A stretch of 8,123 nucleotides of DNA, taken from contig PMBX01000133.1 in assembly GCA_003153915.1 (NCBI GenBank), forward strand, positions 3,364 through 11,486, given 5' to 3'. This DNA comes from Phycisphaerales bacterium. Lineage in GTDB: Bacteria > Planctomycetota > Phycisphaerae > SM23-33. Below, piece by piece: positions 1 through 6,174 of this stretch. The notes beneath the pieces were generated by a model. The model was not told the origin of the DNA. It was given only the letters and a program-made list of their open reading frames with translations, and searched no databases. Numbering within the stretch: the first letter of the stretch is position 1; the number at the start of each line of letters is the position of its first letter. Both the position numbers and the translations under genes were made by a program.

Positions 1-414
1 GCGGTGACTACGCCACCGCGTGCGCCTGCGGTGGAGGTCAGACCGGTCCGCCGTCCGCTGTACAGCCAGGCCAATCACCTCCGCCCATCCGATGAAGCGG
101 AAACCCCCGCCGCCCAGGCGAAGGAACAAACACCGGTGGATATGTCCGACAAGCAGGCGATGGAGGATTTACCTCTCTCGCAGACGCCGCAAGCGGAATC
201 ATCGCCGTCAACATCCGATAGTCGCGGCGAGGGCGACGGTTCGCGGCGAGGGCGACGGGGAAAGCGGCGGCGACACCATCCCGACGGCGGCAGCGTTATG
301 CCCACGGGCAACCAGCAGCCCACACCTCAGACGCCTCCCGGCCCCCAGGTGAATCAAGGCCAACCCGGCCAGGGCGGCGGGGGCAGAGGCCGGCGACGCC
401 GCCGACATAGATGA
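1..414 (+). CDS. C-terminal part of an unidentified protein with an Arg/Gly-rich tail (5' end outside window)
   Basis: The reading frame is open to the left edge and ends at TGA 412-414. The first possible start, GTG at 4, has no visible ribosome site and is probably internal. No folded domain is recognisable. The first two thirds are rich in Pro, Ala, Glu, Gln and Ser and look disordered. They lead into a basic stretch (S-R-R-G-R-R-G-K-R-R-R), then a Gln/Pro/Gly linker, and the chain ends in G-R-G-R-R-R-R-R-H-R. Such tails are common at the end of RNA-binding proteins such as DEAD-box helicases, RNase E/G-type enzymes or Rho, but nothing here decides among them. Codon choice fits a GC-rich genome. 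An 18-base sequence occurs twice within it with a period of 19. A complete short basic protein starting at GTG 4 is possible but less likely. Confidence 0.6.
   Translation, partial: AVTTPPRAPAVEVRPVRRPLYSQANHLRPSDEAETPAAQAKEQTPVDMSDKQAMEDLPLSQTPQAESSPSTSDSRGEGDGSRRGRRGKRRRHHPDGGSVMPTGNQQPTPQTPPGPQVNQGQPGQGGGGRGRRRRRHR
222..258 (+). repeat. 18-base direct repeat, period 19
   Basis: The 18 bases at 222-239 (starting TCGCGGCGAGGG) recur exactly at 241-258, separated by a single T. The period of 19 is not a multiple of three, so the copies are read in different frames: S-R-G-E-G-D-G, then S-R-R-G-R-R-G. It lies inside the low-complexity tail of the first gene and may be a recent slippage duplication. 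Confidence 0.85.
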
Positions 415-525
415 GGCGCTCGCAATCGGCCGGTCATATTGGACCCAGACCGCCGTGACACCAAGACGCAACAGCGAGGCCAGGCGTCAATCCTAGAGTC
501 GTCCACGCCTCGTTAATAAAAAAAC

Positions 526-553
526 TTGACCAACCTCACGCAAACCATTAAAT
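526..553 (+). promoter_or_regulatory. Candidate sigma-70-type promoter for the 611 gene
   Basis: A TTGACC box (526-531, 5 of 6 to consensus) is followed after 16 bases by TTAAAT (548-553, 4 of 6). An A-rich tract just upstream (514-524) could act as an UP element. The stretch from about 512 to 600 is clearly more AT-rich than the surrounding DNA. The predicted transcript would start near 560 and give a leader of about 50 bases before the TTG start at 611. The call is based on pattern and position only. Confidence 0.45.
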
Positions 554-597
554 CTCGTCAAACATCTCGAAAATAACTTGTACTTCTCTTTACGAGT

Positions 598-603
598 GAA
601 GGA
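598..603 (+). promoter_or_regulatory. Shine-Dalgarno site that fixes the TTG start at 611
   Basis: GAAGGA lies 7 bases before TTG at 611. No ATG or GTG in this frame gives a sensible start that keeps the first zinc-knuckle cysteine, so this site supports TTG as the true start. It is the clearest ribosome site seen in the window. Confidence 0.7.
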
Positions 604-610
604 CTAATTC

Positions 611-1792
611 TTGGGGATACGGTTCCATTGCGATAACCCTAATTGCAAGAAACTCGTCCTTGCGCCCGACGAGATGGCCGGAAAGCAGGACCGCTGTCCA
701 GGTTGCGGCCAACTGATAAAGATTCCCGCTTCCGGTACCGGGTCCGATGGAGGCCCCGCGGCGGAGTCCAAGCAGGATGAATCCTATTTCAACGCACTGC
801 AATTCCTCAACGAACAACAAAATACCCCCCCTGCCAAACCCGGACAGGCCAAGATCGCCCGCTGCCAGGCGTGCTGCCGGTTGATCCCCGAAGGCGCCGC
901 GGTCTGCCCCTTCTGCGGCAAAATGGCGCCGCTAGCGCCGATACAAGCCAAGGGGGAATCCGCCCAAGCCGCTTCGACCGAACCGGGAATCTTCCTGCGT
1001 ATCTGCCTGGAGGCGATAACCCATCCCAAGGTGCATTTCCGCAGCGTGTTCCTGGCGGCGATGTCCCTGATGGTCTGGTACTTTGTGGGCAGGCTGTGGT
1101 TCCACTACTTCCCAGACATGCACCCCTGGCAACAGTGGCAGAAGTGGCTGATCGCCTCCGTGGCGGTTCCCCTGGCCCTGCTGACGGCAGGCTGTTGCCT
1201 CCAGGCCGTGCTGGACCACATCCGTCGGGCGGCGTCGGAAACGCCCGAACCGCTGGTCGAAAGATCCGAGCTATTGAACATCGTCTTTGCCGGCTTGTTT
1301 GCGATTCCCATGGCCGTGATTTACATCCTGCCGATCGTGACGATCCCGCTGCTGCCGCTGGGCCTGCTGGCGCTGGCCATGACGCGCGACGCGAGGGCGT
1401 TCAACCTGCGATGGTCGCTGCGTGCGGCGGTGGCTTGCGGGGAGGAGTTCGCCATTCTCTGGCTGCTGTTGATCCTCTCGGCTGCCCTGCTGGCGCTGCT
1501 GGTCGCGATGGTGGTGTGGCTGGCGAGTTGGATCGGGGCAGGGATCGCCTCCGTCGTGGGCGGCACGGAGGGCAACATTCTAGCGGAGATGGTCCACCTG
1601 ATGGGGGCAGCGTTGGCGGGCATCCTGGCCTGCATCCTGGCCTGCGGGCCTATTCGATGTGTCGGCCTGTTGGCGCGACACCGCCCCGCCATCATCGCCT
1701 GGCTTCCCAGGAAGGCCAGCCGATTCGCCACCGGTCTGGCCATCGCAGCCGGGGCGATCATCCTGGCGGTCATACTGGCCGTGTCGATATGA
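611..1792 (+). CDS. Polytopic membrane protein with two N-terminal zinc ribbons
   Basis: Predicted length is 393 aa, starting at TTG behind GAAGGA. The first ribbon has C7-x4-C12 and C29-x2-C32, with the G-K-x-x-x-C-P-G-C context common at the N-terminus of planctomycete proteins. After a linker a second ribbon uses C85, C88, C99 and C102. From about residue 146 the chain is strongly hydrophobic, with probable membrane spans near 146-166, 180-200, 222-241, 243-258, 280-305, 323-345 and 372-392, so about six or seven in all. With no signal peptide, the ribbons should be cytosolic. The membrane part matches no transporter or enzyme family that I recognise, and no catalytic motif is evident. A role as a membrane-anchored sensor or scaffold would be a guess. 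The next gene, 112 bases downstream on the same strand, shares the first-ribbon geometry. Real gene: high confidence; function: unknown. Confidence 0.85.
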   Translation: MGIRFHCDNPNCKKLVLAPDEMAGKQDRCPGCGQLIKIPASGTGSDGGPAAESKQDESYFNALQFLNEQQNTPPAKPGQAKIARCQACCRLIPEGAAVCPFCGKMAPLAPIQAKGESAQAASTEPGIFLRICLEAITHPKVHFRSVFLAAMSLMVWYFVGRLWFHYFPDMHPWQQWQKWLIASVAVPLALLTAGCCLQAVLDHIRRAASETPEPLVERSELLNIVFAGLFAIPMAVIYILPIVTIPLLPLGLLALAMTRDARAFNLRWSLRAAVACGEEFAILWLLLILSAALLALLVAMVVWLASWIGAGIASVVGGTEGNILAEMVHLMGAALAGILACILACGPIRCVGLLARHRPAIIAWLPRKASRFATGLAIAAGAIILAVILAVSI

Positions 1793-1843
1793 AACACGCC
1801 CCCCAAGCCCGCGCGAATGGGATTAGTTTGCGCCTTGGACGGC

Positions 1844-1872
1844 TTGAACGGTCTTGCCCGGCTGGGTATGCT
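1844..1872 (+). promoter_or_regulatory. Candidate promoter between the two zinc-ribbon genes
   Basis: TTGAAC (1844-1849, 4 of 6) and TATGCT (1867-1872, 4 of 6) are separated by exactly 17 bases. Transcription would start near 1879, about 26 bases before the ATG at 1905. This could give the second gene its own transcript, but both boxes are imperfect and co-transcription with the upstream gene is equally possible. Confidence 0.33.
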
Positions 1873-1904
1873 TGCTTGCGGGAGGCGGCGAGAAAGGCCC
1901 GTAC

Positions 1905-2708
1905 ATGAGCATTAGCTTCGCGTGTCCAGGTCCCGGCTGCGGAAAGACGATCCACGTTCCGGACGGTTCGGAAGGCAAGAAGGCCCGCTGCCCATCCTGC
2001 AAGGCCGTCGTTGCCGTCCCCGCGCCCCCCGCGGTCGAGGATGAAGGCCCCATCGCCCTGGCGGAACCCGAAGAACTCCCCACATCGCGCCAGGCCGGTG
2101 AGTCCGACTCGCCCGCCGGCGGAACGCGGATGCAGACTTGCGCGGGCTGCGGCAATTCTTATCCCATCGGAGGGATCTGCCCGCTCTGCCGGTCCCGCCG
2201 GCAGATGGCCGCCACCGGAGGCGGCTTTCCAGTGCAGAAGGTTCTCATCATCCTGGTGATCTTACTCGTCTTCGCCGGCCTGATGGCCGGTGCGGGTTAC
2301 ATCATCAAGCACATGGCCGAGACGGGGCATGAATATACTAAAACTCTCATCGACACCAAGGATCGCGCCTCCGACGTCTCCTGCGAGATGAACCTGTCGA
2401 GCATCTACAAGAGCCTCAAGATCGCCGCGGCCTCCAACGAAGGCAAGTTCCCCGCCACGCTGGAGGACCTTGGCTATGCTAGCGATCAGCTTCGCTGCCC
2501 GGCAAAAAACGGGGACAAGTACCTCTATGTTCCCGGCCAAAATGAGTCATCCGCGCCCAAGAACGTTCTGATTTATGAGCTGGCCGCCGTCCATGAAGGC
2601 AAGTGCAACGTGCTTCGCGTCGATGGCAGCATCAGCGTCCTGACGCCCCAGCAGGTAAGCCTGGCCCTGTCCGCCACGCGGGGGAACATGGCCAAGGCCA
2701 GGAAGTAA
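1905..2708 (+). CDS. Single-pass membrane protein: two zinc ribbons plus H-X9-DG (pseudopilin-like) domain
   Basis: Predicted length is 267 aa. I chose ATG 1905 over an upstream in-frame TTG at 1854 because it places the zinc ribbon at the N-terminus exactly as in the preceding gene; GAAAGG (1892-1897) lies 7 bases upstream. Ribbon 1 uses C7, C12, C29 and C32, and ribbon 2 uses C79, C82, C92 and C95. One membrane span covers about 112-134, so the ribbons should be cytosolic and the rest periplasmic. The outer part begins with C160-E-M-N-L-x-x-I-Y and G-K-F-P (180-183), followed by L-R-C-P (196-199). It ends in H230-x9-D240-G241, the hallmark of the H-X9-DG module found at the C-terminus of planctomycete DUF1559/prepilin-like proteins. 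The usual prepilin cleavage signal (G-F-T-L-I-E) is absent. Molecular function is unknown. Confidence 0.85.
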   Translation: MSISFACPGPGCGKTIHVPDGSEGKKARCPSCKAVVAVPAPPAVEDEGPIALAEPEELPTSRQAGESDSPAGGTRMQTCAGCGNSYPIGGICPLCRSRRQMAATGGGFPVQKVLIILVILLVFAGLMAGAGYIIKHMAETGHEYTKTLIDTKDRASDVSCEMNLSSIYKSLKIAAASNEGKFPATLEDLGYASDQLRCPAKNGDKYLYVPGQNESSAPKNVLIYELAAVHEGKCNVLRVDGSISVLTPQQVSLALSATRGNMAKARK

Positions 2709-2793
2709 AACCCGCTGATTTTTCGCCCGCGATGGCGGGAGAATCCTCACCCCATCCGTGTTCTTAATTCCGCGTCCCCTGGCCGTTTTGCGG

Positions 2794-4050
2794 TCAGTCC
2801 CGCAGGTGGCCCCTGCCGGTGACGATCCACTTGTAGGTGGTCAGGTCCTCGGCGCCCATTGGGCCGCGGGCGTGCAATTTGTCGGTGCTGATGCCCACCT
2901 CGGCGCCCAGGCCGTAGACCCCGCCGTCGCTGAGGCGCGTCGAGGCGTTGACCATGACGCTGGCGGAATCCACCGCGGTGGCGAAGCGATCGGCGGCGGC
3001 GATGCTTTCGGTGACAATCGCGTCGGTATGGTGGCTGCCATAGGCGTTGATGTGCTCGATGGCCTCCTCCAGCCCATCCACCACGCGCACGGCCAGGATC
3101 AAGTCCAGATATTCCTTCCGCCAATCGTCCTCGACTGCCTCCCTCATGGCAGGCACGATCCGCCGCGACCGGGGGCATCCGCGCAGCTCGACCTTGGCGG
3201 CCTGGAGTTTCGCGGCCACGGATGGCAGGAACGCCTCGGCGACCGCCTTATCCACCAGCAGCGTCTCGGCGGCGTTGCAGACGCCGGGGCGCTGGCACTT
3301 GGCGTTGAGCACGATCCGCTCGGCCATCGCCATATCGGCGGCGGCGTGTACATAGACGTGGCAGTTGCCCGTGTAATGCTTGATGACGGGAATGGTCGCC
3401 GATGAGACCACCGCGCGGATCAGCGCCTCCCCGCCGCGAGGAATAATCAGGTCCACCAAGCCATCGGCTCGGGCCAGCGCCGTGACAACGTCGTGATCCG
3501 TCCTGTCCACGACTAGCAGGCAACCTTCGCCAAGACCCGCGGAGGAAATCCCCTGCCTCATCGCCTCGGCGATGGCTTGGTTAGAGTGAATCGCCTCCTT
3601 TCCGCCGCGAAGGATGCAGGCGTTTGCGCTCTTGAGGCATAGCCCGGCGGCATCGGCGGTGACATTAGGGCGGGATTCATAGATCACCGCCACCACGCCG
3701 ATGGGCACGCGGCGCTTCTCGACCCTCAGCCCGTCGGGGCGGTTGGACGCGGAGATCGTCTGCCCCACCGGGTCGGTCTGCGCGGCGATCCGCTCCAGCG
3801 CAGCGGCCATGGACTCGATGCCCGCGGGAGCCAGCCTCAGCCGGTCGATCATCGCTGGGGAAAGACCGGCCGTTTGGGCGGCGGACACGTCTTTCTCGTT
3901 GGCCTCGCGCAGAGCGGCGACGCGACTTCGTATCGCAGCGGCGCAGGCCCGCAGCGCCGCATCGCGCTGTGCACCGGATGAGACAGCTAAACGCCCAGCG
4001 GCGGCACGGGCCGCGGTGGCGATAGATTGGACGTATTTTACGGTATCCAT
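2794..4050 (-). CDS. proA: Gamma-glutamyl phosphate reductase
   Basis: ProA reduces gamma-glutamyl phosphate with NADPH to glutamate semialdehyde, the second step of proline synthesis from glutamate, in the cytosol. The 418-aa product matches the usual length of about 415. Family signatures in order are I-G-V-V-A-V-I-Y-E-S-R-P-N (117-129), the L-R-G-G-K-E loop (147-152), I-P-R-G-G (203-207), H-Y-T-G-N-C-H-V-Y (225-233), and the catalytic segment Q-R-P-G-V-C-N (253-259) with nucleophile Cys258. The frame stays open upstream to 4131, but ATG 4050 gives the normal N-terminus (M-D-T-V-K-Y), and the 27 extra residues resemble nothing. The ribosome site is weak. proB, its usual partner, is not in the window. 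The gene follows ybbR after 127 bases that contain a possible terminator and -10 box, so it may be its own transcription unit. It converges on the H-X9-DG gene. Confidence 0.97.
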   Translation of the reverse strand: MDTVKYVQSIATAARAAAGRLAVSSGAQRDAALRACAAAIRSRVAALREANEKDVSAAQTAGLSPAMIDRLRLAPAGIESMAAALERIAAQTDPVGQTISASNRPDGLRVEKRRVPIGVVAVIYESRPNVTADAAGLCLKSANACILRGGKEAIHSNQAIAEAMRQGISSAGLGEGCLLVVDRTDHDVVTALARADGLVDLIIPRGGEALIRAVVSSATIPVIKHYTGNCHVYVHAAADMAMAERIVLNAKCQRPGVCNAAETLLVDKAVAEAFLPSVAAKLQAAKVELRGCPRSRRIVPAMREAVEDDWRKEYLDLILAVRVVDGLEEAIEHINAYGSHHTDAIVTESIAAADRFATAVDSASVMVNASTRLSDGGVYGLGAEVGISTDKLHARGPMGAEDLTTYKWIVTGRGHLRD

Positions 4051-4096
4051 AATTTCTGCCCGCTGGCCGTCACAATGCCAAGTCCGGGGAACTTCG

Positions 4097-4102
4097 ATTG
4101 TA
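4097..4102 (-). promoter_or_regulatory. Possible -10 box upstream of proA
   Basis: On the minus strand this reads TACAAT (5 of 6 to consensus), about 47 bases before the proA ATG. No convincing -35 box is found 16-18 bases upstream, nor an extended TG motif, so the call is weak. Its position just past the terminator-like hairpin gives it some support. Confidence 0.3.
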
Positions 4103-4133
4103 CCGCAACCAAGCCAATGAGGGGACAGCAACT

Positions 4134-4157
4134 AAAACGCGGCTCGGGAACCCAGCC
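4134..4157 (-). terminator. Possible intrinsic terminator after ybbR
   Basis: On the minus strand, GGCT-GGG (4157-4151) can pair with CCC-AGCC-type bases (4148-4146 and 4144-4141), leaving 4145 bulged. The hairpin is followed by GCG and a short TTTT run (4137-4134). It begins about 20 bases after the ybbR stop. The tight loop and short U-tract make it a weak terminator at best, but it sits where the operon would be expected to end. Confidence 0.38.
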
Positions 4158-4177
4158 CGGTGGATCGACTCAGACCC

Positions 4178-5251
4178 TCAAGGCGCTACCACTGCTTCCG
4201 GGCGACGCTGAAGCTTAAACGTCACCGTGGGGGGACTTCCGTCCAGCCGCACACCCAGGCTGGATGGAAACCGAACCTGGACCGGTTTGGGCGGTAGCCA
4301 GCTTTCCACGGGCTTCTTGTCGTCGTCGGACAACACGATGTAGGCCTCGATATCCTTGGGCTGGAGCGTCACCAGGTCCTTGGTCGCCCCGGTGATCCGG
4401 ATTTCCGGTCGCCACTCGGCCTTGTCCTTGACCACCAAATCAAACTTGCGAAGGTCTTCCCAGTCGCCGGACATCATCAACACGCGAACAGAAACGGTCA
4501 TGGAGATGGTATCGGTGGTCTGGCTGATCGTGACGGGCACCTCGATGGAGTTCTGCCTGAGCTTCACGGGCACGGAGGCGATTTCCCCAATCAGGTCGAA
4601 GGCCACGGGGACGGGCTTTCCGGCGGGTTTCCCGGAAAGGTCTTTTTCCACCGTTCGGATCGCCGGATTGGGCTGTGCCTTGAGGATTTCCTGCCATTGG
4701 CTTTCGGGGACGGCGATCTCCACGGTGGGTTTGGGGGGATCGACCAGTTCGGCTTTGGAATAGACCAGTTCCACCGGGACGGCGATGGTTCGCAGACGGT
4801 CCAGCTTGGCGGTGATGGTATCGGGGTTCTCGGCGGAGGTGACTTTAAGGCCCATTCCGGCGATGCCACGGTCCTGGTTGAGAATCTCGGCCACCGAAAT
4901 GCTGAGCGCGCGGGGGAAGGCCTTGGCGTCGCCGGCAACCTGGGGCGAAACGTCGTAGTTGACGGATTCCTTGGCTTGGCGCTCGTAGTGGTCCAGGGCC
5001 TCGCGGCTGCCCTCGACCTTGTAGATCACGCCCCGCCACTCTGTTTTTTCCAGAACGACCAGGTCGGTTGACTTGCCCGTCGTCAGGCGAACGGTGGTGG
5101 CGAAGGTCTTGGTCTCGGTGACTTTCCGGTCGGCGTAGACCCACACCAGGACGGACACCATCGCCACCCATAAAAAGTCCCGCGCAAACTGCATCCACCA
5201 TCGGCGGGAGAATCTTGCCTCGGCGGAGCGGTATGGGCCTTCGTAGATCAT
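4178..5251 (-). CDS. ybbR: YbbR/CdaR-like membrane-anchored protein, probable CdaA partner
   Basis: YbbR-domain proteins (CdaR in Firmicutes) are membrane-anchored, extend outside the cytoplasmic membrane and modulate the diadenylate cyclase CdaA. This 357-aa protein has a short basic N-terminus, one membrane span at about 26-40 and a long extracytoplasmic part. The outer part has the alternating short beta-strand pattern of YbbR repeats. I place about three of them: roughly 44-150 (with V-E-G-S-x-x-x-L at 79-86), 152-265, and 268 to the end. Repeat borders are approximate because the sequence is divergent. The start ATG lies 5 bases after the cdaA stop codon, so the two are almost certainly co-transcribed; this conserved pairing is the strongest support for the name. 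An AGGAT sequence lies within the end of cdaA, rather far upstream for a ribosome site, so translation may be coupled to cdaA. Confidence 0.87.
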   Translation of the reverse strand: MIYEGPYRSAEARFSRRWWMQFARDFLWVAMVSVLVWVYADRKVTETKTFATTVRLTTGKSTDLVVLEKTEWRGVIYKVEGSREALDHYERQAKESVNYDVSPQVAGDAKAFPRALSISVAEILNQDRGIAGMGLKVTSAENPDTITAKLDRLRTIAVPVELVYSKAELVDPPKPTVEIAVPESQWQEILKAQPNPAIRTVEKDLSGKPAGKPVPVAFDLIGEIASVPVKLRQNSIEVPVTISQTTDTISMTVSVRVLMMSGDWEDLRKFDLVVKDKAEWRPEIRITGATKDLVTLQPKDIEAYIVLSDDDKKPVESWLPPKPVQVRFPSSLGVRLDGSPPTVTFKLQRRPEAVVAP

Positions 5252-5256
5252 TATTT

Positions 5257-6093
5257 CTAAGAACTTATCCTATGCCTGCGGTTATACAGGATGCTGCCGG
5301 GCGCCAGGAGCGTCAGAAGAACCTCGCGGAGGTTGGTGGGGTCCAGACCAATGTAGAGCTGCCCCTCATAGGCCAGGGATATCCGCCCGGTTTCCTCGGA
5401 GACCACCAGCACGACGGCGTCGCCTTCCTTGGCCATGCCCAAAGCGGCGCGGTGGCGGCTACCCAGGGAGGCGTCCACTTCCTCGCTTTCGGCAAGGGGA
5501 AACTGGCAACCTGCCGCCGCAATCCGCCCATCGCGGATGACCACCCCCATGTCGTGCAGCGGGCTTCCCGGGTGAAAGATCGTGTTCAGCAGGCTGGAGG
5601 TCACATGGGCGTCGATGGGGGTTCCGGCCTGGGTAATGGTGGCCAGTCCCACCGACCGCTCGATGGCGATCACCGCGCCGATCCGGTTGCGGGAGAGGTA
5701 TTCGGCGCTATCGACCAGGGCATCGACGATGGCCTCCATCCTCCCGCGTACGCCGCGGAAGAACCGGGCCTGCCCGATCTGGATGAAGGCCCTGCGCAAC
5801 TCCGGCTGAAACGCCACCAGCACCGCGCCAAAGGCAAACAGCAGGAAGTTGCCGTAGAGGAATTGTATCCGCTGCCAGCCCAGTCCGGCGGGCAGCATAA
5901 GGATCACGATGTACACCATCGCCAGCAGCAGCGCGACGCCCTTGATGAGCCTGGCGCCGCGGGTGCCCCGCAGGAAGCGCATCACCCACCAGACCACCGC
6001 GCCGATCAGCAGCAGTTCCACGGCCACGACCAGGATGTTGTAGCTGCGGACTCGCTGGAGATAGAAAAGGATGGCCTTGATAAGTTCGCTCAT
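5257..6093 (-). CDS. cdaA: Membrane-bound diadenylate cyclase (c-di-AMP synthase), DMG motif variant
   Basis: CdaA condenses two ATP into the messenger c-di-AMP, which controls potassium and osmolyte balance and envelope homeostasis in bacteria that make it. The 278-aa product has the CdaA architecture: three membrane spans (about 20-38, 51-68, 78-95), a linker, then the cytosolic DAC (DisA_N) domain from about 110. DAC signatures present are G-A-V-I-A-I-E-R (139-146), I-F-H-P-G-S-P-L-H-D (172-181), I-R-D-G-R-I (186-191), G-S-R-H-R-A-A-L-G (211-219, with the ATP-binding R-H-R) and V-S-E-E-T-G (231-236). The family's D-G-A motif reads D181-M182-G183 here, keeping the metal-binding Asp but changing the next two residues. 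Downstream is ybbR (5-base gap); upstream is folP (81-base gap). glmM, the usual third partner in Firmicutes, is not in the window. No good Shine-Dalgarno site precedes the ATG. Confidence 0.95.
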   Translation of the reverse strand: MSELIKAILFYLQRVRSYNILVVAVELLLIGAVVWWVMRFLRGTRGARLIKGVALLLAMVYIVILMLPAGLGWQRIQFLYGNFLLFAFGAVLVAFQPELRRAFIQIGQARFFRGVRGRMEAIVDALVDSAEYLSRNRIGAVIAIERSVGLATITQAGTPIDAHVTSSLLNTIFHPGSPLHDMGVVIRDGRIAAAGCQFPLAESEEVDASLGSRHRAALGMAKEGDAVVLVVSEETGRISLAYEGQLYIGLDPTNLREVLLTLLAPGSILYNRRHRISS

Positions 6094-6107
6094 TGCGTTG
6101 CCCGCGC

Positions 6108-6132
6108 GCGGCGGAACCTTGGGCGCCGCCGC
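6108..6132 (-). other. GC-rich inverted repeat in the cdaA leader
   Basis: GCGGCGG (6108-6114) and CCGCCGC (6126-6132) form a perfect 7-base-pair stem around an 11-base loop, 14 to 39 bases before the cdaA start in the folP-cdaA gap. On the minus strand no T-run follows, so it is not an intrinsic terminator. In RNA it could slow ribosome loading or protect the cdaA message. It could also be chance in GC-rich DNA. Confidence 0.4.
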
Positions 6133-6174
6133 CCATGCTACTTTGATCGTCCCGTCACAAGGGGCGGCTGTAGT

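Noticed and set aside
475..512. Inverted repeat CGAGGC...GCCTCG (with alternative AGGCGT...ACGCCT) after the first gene, considered as a terminator.
   Set aside because: The loop is long (17-26 bases), and the tract that follows on the plus strand is A-rich, not T-rich, so it lacks the form of an intrinsic terminator.
1854..1904. Upstream in-frame TTG (1854) as the start of the H-X9-DG gene.
   Set aside because: It would add 17 residues unlike the family before the zinc ribbon. ATG 1905 reproduces the N-terminal spacing of the neighbouring zinc-ribbon protein.
871..1908. A 345-codon plus-strand frame overlapping the polytopic zinc-ribbon gene.
   Set aside because: It is a frame-shifted shadow of that gene. 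The translation is Gly/Arg/Pro-rich, without membrane spans or motifs, and it lacks a ribosome site.
2726..2739. Hairpin CCCGC-GATG-GCGGG in the gap between the two convergent genes, considered as a terminator.
   Set aside because: The nearby T-run (2717-2723) lies upstream of the hairpin on the plus strand and reads as A on the minus strand, so neither direction has a U-tract after the stem.
2780..2796. Short stem TGGCCG...CGGTCA overlapping the proA stop codon.
   Set aside because: It is only six pairs including a G-T wobble, and no T-run follows on the minus strand. It is easily explained by chance.
2758..3405. A 215-codon plus-strand frame opposite the end of proA.
   Set aside because: proA is certain on the other strand. 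The antisense product shows no domain and a composition typical of a shadow frame.
4051..4131. An N-terminal extension of proA to 4131.
   Set aside because: The 27 extra residues do not resemble ProA, the 418-aa form has the standard length, and the -10-like box at 4097-4102 falls within the extension.
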